Origin: Planctomycetota bacterium
Lineage (GTDB): Bacteria > Planctomycetota > UBA8108 > UBA1146
Assembly (NCBI GenBank): GCA_002691835.1
Contig: NZJA01000035.1
Span: 1-14,764 of the forward strand
Reading direction: 5' to 3'
DNA: 14,764 nt
Within the stretch, counting starts at the first letter, position 1; the number at the start of each line of letters is the position of its first letter. The notes under the pieces are model-generated. The model saw nothing but the letters and a program-made list of their open reading frames with translations, was not told the origin of the DNA and did not search any database. Made by a program: the position numbers and the translations under genes. This document shows positions 1 through 5,489 of the stretch, one piece after another.

Positions 1-2150
1 AGACCGCTGTAAAGATCGCCACGGCGGGCGGGCAGGCTGTCGGAAAAGGCTTCGCGCTGCGGTAAGGGCTGCACCAGTTTCCATTGCCGCTCTTCGCCCG
101 GTTCAAAGATGCCTTTGCCTGCGGGACCCAGTGAGCGCACCAAATCGATGGCGAAGCCGATGTTGCCGGCGGCGCGATCTTCCAGTTCCTGCGACAGCCA
201 CGGCAGGTCGTCGAGCACCGGCGATCCGGGATAGGCGAGGGTCAGCAGCTGTTCGATCTCTGCGGATGCCACCCGGTCGATCTCGATGATCTGTGGCTTG
301 GGATCCCCCGGCCAACCTTCAGGTATAGCTGTCTTCTGATCCTCTTCGCGATCGATGGTGAGGGCATACGACGCCGGAATCTCCTCCTGGCGACAACGTT
401 CCAGCAAACCGCGCAGCAGTTTCTGTGAATCGGGATCCGCCTCTTCGTAATCATCGAGGGTGATCAGCAATGGCAATTCACGGGCCACTGCCGAGACCAA
501 CTTGAACCACCAGAAGGAACGCATCTGTTCCGAACTTTTTTCCGGAGATGATTCGCCAGTCAGTTCGTCGAGAAAATATGCAATCGCTGCGGCATCTTCA
601 CCGAGCCATTGTTCCAATTGAATCGATGCCGTTTCACGAATTTGTTCGGCCGCGGAAACTCCACTCTGAAGACCAACGAGATCGCGAAGAAGGTCGTTGA
701 ACCCCTTGAGAGGCTGACCTGCGGTGCCACGGAAAGTACCTCGCAAATCACGCATCCCCCGCTGTCGACAATGACGTGCGATCTCATCGAGCAGTGCACC
801 TGTCCGTTGGCCTTGGGCTCCGCCGATGAGAGAGCTCGCTCCCGTGGTGGCAGAGTCCGCCAAGTGCTCCACGATTTGATGGACCTGCGACTGTCGCCCC
901 ACCAAAGGCAGAGGGTCGCCATCGATGATGCGCACCGGGCCTTCCGATTCAAGAATCTGTGGGCGTGGATCAAAACTCGATGTCACCCGGATCACCGGTG
1001 GTGCAATCGTTCCGGCGTGATCAGCGATCGAAGCGACGAACCAGACGCGGGCTTCATTCGGTGCGACTTCCTCGTCATCGACAAAGGTGTCCTCGCACCA
1101 CTTCCAACCGGAGGAATCTGCCCCTTCGACTCGGAAACGGGCTGGGATCGGCGACTGGTTGTGCAGGAGGACTCGGGTCCACAATCGCTCTTCAGTCGTG
1201 ACGGAGTAACGCAGGACCTGAGATCTGAGCGTCAGGCGACCGGTGACCACTTCCGCACTGCTGCCCTCGACTCGATCGAGGGACAGGTTCTCTGTAAAAC
1301 CTGATTCCAGAAGTGCCAATCCATCGCGACGACTGCGTTCTCCCGATGCAAAATCGATGAACTCGGTCCGTCTTTCCCGGGGAGTCCTGTCGAAAAGAAA
1401 AACTTCCCCATTCTCTAAATGGGTCAGTTCGCCCATGCTCATCAGCAGATCTCCAGAAGATCGAACGAGATAGCACTCACCCGGCTGGACCTTCTCCGGG
1501 ATCTCCCCTTCACCAACTTGCGCACTGCCAATGCCCTGTAATGACAGGGATTGATCCGCATCTTCCAAAGATCTGGCCTGCAACGTCTGGTCTGCCTTGG
1601 CCATCTCTTCGAGGATCGCTGTCACCACCGCATCAAAGAGAGGGGCCTTCTCTTGATAATGATCATCCGCAAGATAGCCGGCGTGGCCGATGAAATCGTT
1701 TCGATAAGGTGGCAGATGCTCGAGAGCGTCGACCCAACGTTGTGGCTTGTTGCCGCCACGGCCGGTGACCGCCTTGACCATCGCTGTGTATTCATCCCGT
1801 GGGGTCTCCAAAACCTCTCGGAGGTCTTCGAGAATTCCCAGAGGACCCTTACCCTGTGAGGTTCGCTCGTGATCACGTGCTCCATGACGAAGCAGAACCT
1901 CGACCCAGGATCCGAAGGAAGGTCGCTTGAGGAAATTTTGAACCCGCTTTTCTCGATCGACGGGCAAAGACAGTCGTGACCGAGCCGTCAACAAGAGCAG
2001 ACCCTGCCAACGCACCACCGCCTCAAGGCTGGCGAAAGCAGCAGCATGAAGGGCTCGGGCATCCCCTCGAGCCTGATTCATCACCGGCACGATCCGTGCC
2101 AGTGGCTGGGGAAGTGGAAGGTCGGGAAAACTCCCGCCGGATTCCTGCAC
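1..2150 (-). CDS. STAND/AAA_16-type ATPase with HEPN-like N-terminal region (C-terminus beyond window)
   Basis: One minus-strand frame stays open from a GTG at 2148-2150 to the left edge, giving 716 residues without a stop. Residues 135-185 carry RNDFIGH (150-156), an R-N-x4-H motif like the catalytic motif of HEPN ribonucleases. Residues 220-275 resemble the linker that follows such regions in large planctomycete and actinobacterial ATPases and kinases, ending in an F-x-x-G-E motif. Residues 300-410 look like a beta-sandwich. LVGRQ at 416-420 opens an AAA_16/STAND domain. Walker B is LLITLDD (561-567), and AAGNIGFAIDLVRSL (660-674) matches the family's GNP-F-x-E-L-L-R helix. The Walker A position (443-450) reads GGAQGQRT, with QR replacing the usual GK, so ATP hydrolysis is doubtful. 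GTG is chosen for the GGAGGT just upstream; ATG at residue 24 lacks a ribosome site. Helical repeats may follow beyond the edge. The ATPase family call is fairly sure; the HEPN call is tentative. Confidence 0.72.
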   Translation of the reverse strand, partial: MQESGGSFPDLPLPQPLARIVPVMNQARGDARALHAAAFASLEAVVRWQGLLLLTARSRLSLPVDREKRVQNFLKRPSFGSWVEVLLRHGARDHERTSQGKGPLGILEDLREVLETPRDEYTAMVKAVTGRGGNKPQRWVDALEHLPPYRNDFIGHAGYLADDHYQEKAPLFDAVVTAILEEMAKADQTLQARSLEDADQSLSLQGIGSAQVGEGEIPEKVQPGECYLVRSSGDLLMSMGELTHLENGEVFLFDRTPRERRTEFIDFASGERSRRDGLALLESGFTENLSLDRVEGSSAEVVTGRLTLRSQVLRYSVTTEERLWTRVLLHNQSPIPARFRVEGADSSGWKWCEDTFVDDEEVAPNEARVWFVASIADHAGTIAPPVIRVTSSFDPRPQILESEGPVRIIDGDPLPLVGRQSQVHQIVEHLADSATTGASSLIGGAQGQRTGALLDEIARHCRQRGMRDLRGTFRGTAGQPLKGFNDLLRDLVGLQSGVSAAEQIRETASIQLEQWLGEDAAAIAYFLDELTGESSPEKSSEQMRSFWWFKLVSAVARELPLLITLDDYEEADPDSQKLLRGLLERCRQEEIPASYALTIDREEDQKTAIPEGWPGDPKPQIIEIDRVASAEIEQLLTLAYPGSPVLDDLPWLSQELEDRAAGNIGFAIDLVRSLGPAGKGIFEPGEERQWKLVQPLPQREAFSDSLPARRGDLYSG

Positions 2151-2153
2151 AAC

Positions 2154-2159
2154 ACCTCC
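2154..2159 (-). promoter_or_regulatory. Shine-Dalgarno site for the STAND-like ATPase gene
   Basis: GGAGGT on the minus strand lies four bases (2151-2153 plus the overlapping T) before the GTG start at 2150. Spacing is short but acceptable. It is the only strong ribosome site near the N-terminus and decides the GTG start over the in-frame ATG at 2081, which has none. Confidence 0.55.
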
Positions 2160-2221
2160 GGGGCTAATGAAAACGCGTGACTCCTGCGGACTTCGACTCC
2201 CGATTTTCAGGGTCCTGCGCC

Positions 2222-2231
2222 GAAGATCTTC
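2222..2231. promoter_or_regulatory. Perfect 10-bp palindrome, possible operator
   Basis: GAAGATCTTC is its own reverse complement. It lies in the 163-base region between the divergent starts of the STAND-like gene and the GroES-like gene. Its centre is exactly 40 bp from that of a second palindrome at 2261-2272. A dimeric regulator could bind here, but the enrichment of GATC in this DNA raises the chance of coincidence. Confidence 0.3.
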
Positions 2232-2253
2232 AGGTGATCCGTATCATATCCTC

Positions 2254-2282
2254 TTGACGGCTCCGATCGGAGATCCAAACTC
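2254..2282 (+). promoter_or_regulatory. Weak sigma70-like promoter for the GroES-like gene
   Basis: TTGACG (2254-2259) matches the -35 consensus at five of six positions. A 17-base spacer leads to AAACTC (2277-2282), a poor -10 match, so the promoter may need an activator or another sigma factor. The spacer contains the palindrome at 2261-2272. I see no CIRCE element (TTAGCACTC-N9-GAGTGCTAA), the usual HrcA operator of groESL operons. Confidence 0.25.
2261..2272. promoter_or_regulatory. Perfect 12-bp palindrome, candidate operator
   Basis: CTCCGATCGGAG equals its own reverse complement. It sits directly after the TTGACG -35-like hexamer and about 40 bases before the GroES-like start codon, where a bound repressor would block polymerase. 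The protein that binds it cannot be told from the sequence. Confidence 0.35.
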
Positions 2283-2302
2283 AAGAAAGATCATGATTCC
2301 GC

Positions 2303-2308
2303 AGGAGG
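2303..2308 (+). promoter_or_regulatory. Strong Shine-Dalgarno site deciding the GroES-like start
   Basis: AGGAGG ends five bases before the ATG at 2314. This fixes that ATG as the start, although the frame is open further upstream with possible starts at 2167 and 2293. Neither of those has a comparable site, and the extra upstream residues do not resemble GroES. Confidence 0.75.
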
Positions 2309-2313
2309 TCCGT

Positions 2314-2724
2314 ATGTTCGGAGATGGCAGCAAACTGATCGTCGTCGGTGACCGCGTTCTCGTCTCACCCACGCAAGGAGAAGAACGTACTCGGGAAGGA
2401 TTAATCCTTCCTGCCAGTGCCGTCGAAAAAAATGAAGTGCAGAGCGGAAAGGTCGTTGAGGTCGGTCCCGGAACCCCGATGACCCCTCCAGCAGAAGTGG
2501 GTGACGAGCCCTGGAAGGTCACCGAAGCCCCAACGCCGATCTTCATCCCCTTAGAAGCAAGGGTCGGAGATCAAGTGCTATTCCTGCGGAAGGCTGCCAT
2601 CGAAATTCAGTTCTCCGGTGAGAATTATCTGATCGTTCCCCATGGCGCAATTCTTGTGCTCGCCCGGGATGACGAAGAGACCGCTGCAAATATCGATTTC
2701 CGGGAAGAGGATTTCGAACTCTAA
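2314..2724 (+). CDS. GroES-family (Cpn10) co-chaperonin-like protein, orphan
   Basis: 136 residues. GroES caps the GroEL folding chamber and contacts it through a mobile loop. Here residues 9-50 follow the family pattern: VVGDRVLV, then a mobile-loop equivalent (about 19-38) whose hydrophobic tripeptide is LIL (30-32), then GKVVEVGPG. RVGDQVLF (83-90), ENYLIVPHGAILVL (103-116) and their spacing match the rest of the fold. Compared with the usual 95 or so residues there are about 15 extra after GPG (roughly 54-75, rich in P, E and T) and an acidic tail after 117 ending EEDFEL. No groEL gene adjoins, unlike classical groESL operons. The gene diverges from the STAND-like ATPase gene and converges with the cyclase gene 20 bases away. 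It may be a specialised paralogue serving another GroEL copy. Family membership is clear; partner and role are unknown. Confidence 0.85.
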   Translation: MFGDGSKLIVVGDRVLVSPTQGEERTREGLILPASAVEKNEVQSGKVVEVGPGTPMTPPAEVGDEPWKVTEAPTPIFIPLEARVGDQVLFLRKAAIEIQFSGENYLIVPHGAILVLARDDEETAANIDFREEDFEL

Positions 2725-2744
2725 ATCTGCAAGGTCAAATCGGT

Positions 2745-4550
2745 CTACTCGACAGGGATTCGCAACACCGGAACCGGCTCGCTGAAACCCTTCATGTCGT
2801 AGGATTTAAGAATCGAGTCCGTCGCCTCAAAACCGACCCGCTGGGCAATCTCGGGCAAGGTCACGACCTCACCGATCTCTCCTTTTGACTGCAAGCGCGC
2901 GGCAAGATTCGTCGTCTTGCCGATGGCCAACCACTCTTGCTTGAAGCTCGATCCCAACATGCCAAAGACCACCGGTCCCGAGTTGACACCTGCACGAAGA
3001 TCGAGCCCCCATGACTCTCCCAACTGCCGTCGGACCCTTGAAGCCAGGGAAGTGCGACCCACGAGATCGATGGCGAACTGAAGTCCCCGGGCCTCATGAT
3101 TCTCACCCTGACAGGTGGCCAGCAGACCATCTCCGAGATGCTGTAATGGCCGCACCTGATGCAAGGCCAGCAAAGGAACCGCCAGTTCAAAGACACTGCG
3201 CACCGTTTCCATCACCTCTTCGGCGGAGAGCTCTGTCGAACGCTGGGTAAAGCCTGCGAGATCGGCGAAAATGATCGTCGCTTCCTCAGTGGTCGTCAGA
3301 GCCATCTGCTCTGCAGGGCGACCACTGAAACGCTCGATACTTTTTGCGGCCTGACGAGCCGGATCGACACTGCGATAGGCATCATCGACGAGCTCGATCC
3401 AGTGTGGCTGATTCGATTCCACCACCCGGGAATAGGCATCATCGAGACGATCGATGGCTTGCCCTCTGTCACCGGATGCGAGATCTGAATCGGCCAGCAA
3501 AAGACGGCTGAGGATTTCACCCTCGGTCACTTTATCGACGGCAGAGACCTGCTTATCCAGTTGCTGGAGCTGATCCACAGTGCGCTGGTCTTCCGGCGTC
3601 AATGCCACACGCCAGTAGTCGATGAGGATCTGTAATTCCGAATGTCTCAGCAGAGCCGCGGAGCGATCGAGGGCCTTCTTTGCATCTTCATGCTGACCCT
3701 TGTATGCCAAAGCACGAGCCTGGGCCATGTAAGCGAAACCTACAGGGGGGACCTTTTCATCTCCACACTCTTCGAGACATTCATCCAATAACGAAAGCTG
3801 CTCTTCCAACTGAGATTGATCAGACAGTTCAAGAACTGCTTGAAGGCTGAAGGTATAGAGACGCAATCGAGAAAGTGTTGCCAGATGCTCCCCTCGCCGC
3901 TTTAGAGTTTCCGACAAAACGGAAAGAGCCGCTTCAGGTTCTCCCGACTGGATCTCCGCTAATGCCAAAGACCCCGAAGAGATGGCGATGCCGAGGTGAT
4001 CATCCACTCGATCTTTATCAATGATGGTTCGTCGCAAGGACCTTCGTCCCTCAGTACGAGCACCGAGGTAGAGATATGACTGGCTGATGCCATCCAGAAT
4101 CCACGGACGACATGCCGCCTCGCCGACATATTCCAAAGCTCTGGTCATCGAAGAAAGAGCGAGACCGGGACGATTGGTCTGAAGGTAGAGGATCCCCAAA
4201 TAGTGATGCACCCTTGCCAATGTGGGCATCGAAGGGTTTTGTAAAACCAGATCATCGGCTTCCTGCAATAATCTTGATAGAACATCCGCAGCCCCGCGAG
4301 CCAGGCGCAAACGAGTCCGCAAATCGATAAGAGTCCGAACATGCGACCATGGCTCTTCTAGCCCGCTTGCCTTTTCCAGCAAATCAGGGATCGAGTCGAG
4401 CTCCATGCGAACTTCGCAGACTGCGGCTTGAGCGAGGTCAACCAGCCGAGGATCGAGGCCCTCCGGCAGACCCTGAGGCGAAGATCCTCCACGGATCACC
4501 GACTCTTCGATGCTACGCCACCAGCTTTCCAGTTCTTGATTATCAACCAT
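2745..4550 (-). CDS. TPR-like helical-repeat protein with C-terminal class III adenylate/guanylate cyclase domain
   Basis: 601 residues, no signal peptide or membrane segment, so probably cytoplasmic. Residues 60-400 are alpha-helical repeats of TPR type, clearest at 110-145 (HHYLGILYLQTNRPGLALSSM) and 190-220. Residues 423-600 form a class III nucleotide cyclase domain. FADLAGFT (428-435) and GDG (473-475) supply the two metal-binding aspartates, D430 and D474. TTNLAARLQ (546-554) supplies the transition-state asparagine N548 and arginine R552. The positions that normally read adenine are unusual: the Lys equivalent is Q470 and the Asp/Thr equivalent is L541, so the nucleotide substrate is uncertain. 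The ATG lies three bases after the stop of the DUF1080 gene, with GGTGG upstream, so the two genes are probably co-transcribed and translationally coupled. The repeats probably sense a partner that tunes cyclase output. The domain call is firm; activity is uncertain. Confidence 0.88.
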   Translation of the reverse strand: MVDNQELESWWRSIEESVIRGGSSPQGLPEGLDPRLVDLAQAAVCEVRMELDSIPDLLEKASGLEEPWSHVRTLIDLRTRLRLARGAADVLSRLLQEADDLVLQNPSMPTLARVHHYLGILYLQTNRPGLALSSMTRALEYVGEAACRPWILDGISQSYLYLGARTEGRRSLRRTIIDKDRVDDHLGIAISSGSLALAEIQSGEPEAALSVLSETLKRRGEHLATLSRLRLYTFSLQAVLELSDQSQLEEQLSLLDECLEECGDEKVPPVGFAYMAQARALAYKGQHEDAKKALDRSAALLRHSELQILIDYWRVALTPEDQRTVDQLQQLDKQVSAVDKVTEGEILSRLLLADSDLASGDRGQAIDRLDDAYSRVVESNQPHWIELVDDAYRSVDPARQAAKSIERFSGRPAEQMALTTTEEATIIFADLAGFTQRSTELSAEEVMETVRSVFELAVPLLALHQVRPLQHLGDGLLATCQGENHEARGLQFAIDLVGRTSLASRVRRQLGESWGLDLRAGVNSGPVVFGMLGSSFKQEWLAIGKTTNLAARLQSKGEIGEVVTLPEIAQRVGFEATDSILKSYDMKGFSEPVPVLRIPVE

Positions 4551-4553
4551 GAG

Positions 4554-5339
4554 TCAGCCACCCATTTCTGGTTCCAGATCGACGATCCAGATGTTGCGAA
4601 ACTGCATGAGGTTCCCGTGATCTTGAATTTTGATGGGGCCCTCCTTGGCTCGGAAGCCCTGGTAATCACTCACCCGCAGATGTCGGGTCGGCCCCATGAA
4701 GGATTGCTGATTGTGAATCAGCACGCCATTGTGCAACACCGTCACCCTCGCCGGCTCGATCACTGCATCGCCTTTGTATCGGGGTCGGGTGAAAAAGATG
4801 TCATAACTTTGCCACTCCCCCGGTCCCCGTGAAGCATTGACCCGCGGCGGGCACTGCCCATACAGGGCCCCACACTGGCCATCTGCATACGACGGGTTCT
4901 GGTAACTGTCGAGGATCTGTACTTCGAAGGCTCCCATCAGGAATACCCCTGAGTTGCCGCGACCTTGCGAACTGCTGGCCACCTTTTCCGGAGTGCGAAA
5001 CTCCAGGTGAAGGTGCATGTCGCCAAACGCCTCCCGACTGAAGATGTCGCCGGTCCCCGGCTGAACCTGCAGGGCTTCGCCGAGCCACTTCCAGCGAATC
5101 TCCTTGCCACCCTGTGCCCAGGCTCCGAGTTGCCCATCCTCGCCCAGCAGCACCTTCGCTTCAGCAGGGCGGGCCAGAGGCTCGTGTTTGCCGGGATCCA
5201 CCACCCTGGGTCGTGGACGATCTGCATCGTGGACGCGCCACTTCTGTCCGGGGATCACCGGGGTATCGCGATAACCGGGAAGATCATCCGCTGGAATTCC
5301 CAAAATCGAAAACAGCAAGGTTGCAAGGATCATTCCCAT
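4554..5339 (-). CDS. DUF1080 / 3-keto-disaccharide hydrolase family protein, probably secreted
   Basis: 261 residues. The family is a jelly-roll (concanavalin-like) domain, and some members hydrolyse 3-keto-glycosides. Family signatures are visible: FGDMHLHLEFRTP (105-117), GNSGVFLMG (128-136), EVQILDSYQNPSY (139-151), GEWQSYDIFF (174-183) and the C-terminal IQDHGN and FRNIWI (238-252). Residues 3-16 are a short hydrophobic stretch, possibly a signal peptide without a lipobox. The ATG at 5337-5339 is chosen because GGAGGA lies 11 bases upstream; an in-frame GTG at 5360 would start ahead of that site and add a polar lead. It is divergent from the cytochrome/DUF1549/DUF1553 operon across 150 bases and upstream of the cyclase gene by three bases. 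The context suggests periplasmic or surface carbohydrate processing. The family call is firm; substrate unknown. Confidence 0.87.
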   Translation of the reverse strand: MGMILATLLFSILGIPADDLPGYRDTPVIPGQKWRVHDADRPRPRVVDPGKHEPLARPAEAKVLLGEDGQLGAWAQGGKEIRWKWLGEALQVQPGTGDIFSREAFGDMHLHLEFRTPEKVASSSQGRGNSGVFLMGAFEVQILDSYQNPSYADGQCGALYGQCPPRVNASRGPGEWQSYDIFFTRPRYKGDAVIEPARVTVLHNGVLIHNQQSFMGPTRHLRVSDYQGFRAKEGPIKIQDHGNLMQFRNIWIVDLEPEMGG

Positions 5340-5435
5340 GGCCGTCTCACTCCTCCACACAAATCAGTCTGTCGATGTTGTTCAAGGATACGCTCTGCAC
5401 GGGATCGAGGATACCGGGACAGGCCATCGGCGATC

Positions 5436-5464
5436 TTCACCCACACTCCAGAGCATGCCATAAT
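5436..5464 (+). promoter_or_regulatory. Putative sigma70-type promoter for the cytochrome/DUF1549/DUF1553-DUF1501 operon
   Basis: TTCACC (5436-5441) is followed after exactly 17 bases by CATAAT (5459-5464), which matches the -10 consensus at five of six positions. The implied start near 5471 would leave a leader of about 20 bases before the ATG at 5490. The same divergent region holds a 7-base direct repeat, AGGATAC, at 5385-5391 and 5408-5414, which could be a regulator half-site pair. I found no convincing promoter on the minus strand for the DUF1080 gene. Confidence 0.35.
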
Positions 5465-5489
5465 CAGACGGTGATCCACGAAAGGCATC

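Noticed and set aside
609..1304. Plus-strand open frame of 231 codons
   Set aside because: It lies opposite the STAND-like gene, whose minus frame carries LVGRQ, Walker B and the STAND helix. The plus translation has no family pattern and no good ribosome site.
2167..2313. Upstream extension of the GroES-like protein from an ATG at 2167
   Set aside because: The strong AGGAGG at 2303-2308 points to ATG 2314, GroES similarity begins right after it, and the extension would cross the promoter region.
2151..2313. CIRCE/HrcA operator before the GroES-like gene
   Set aside because: No TTAGCACTC-N9-GAGTGCTAA or close variant is present; the palindromes there are of a different sequence.
5340..5360. 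GTG start at 5360 for the DUF1080 gene
   Set aside because: The only ribosome-like site, GGAGGA, lies inside this extension, and the polar lead would spoil the hydrophobic N-terminus.
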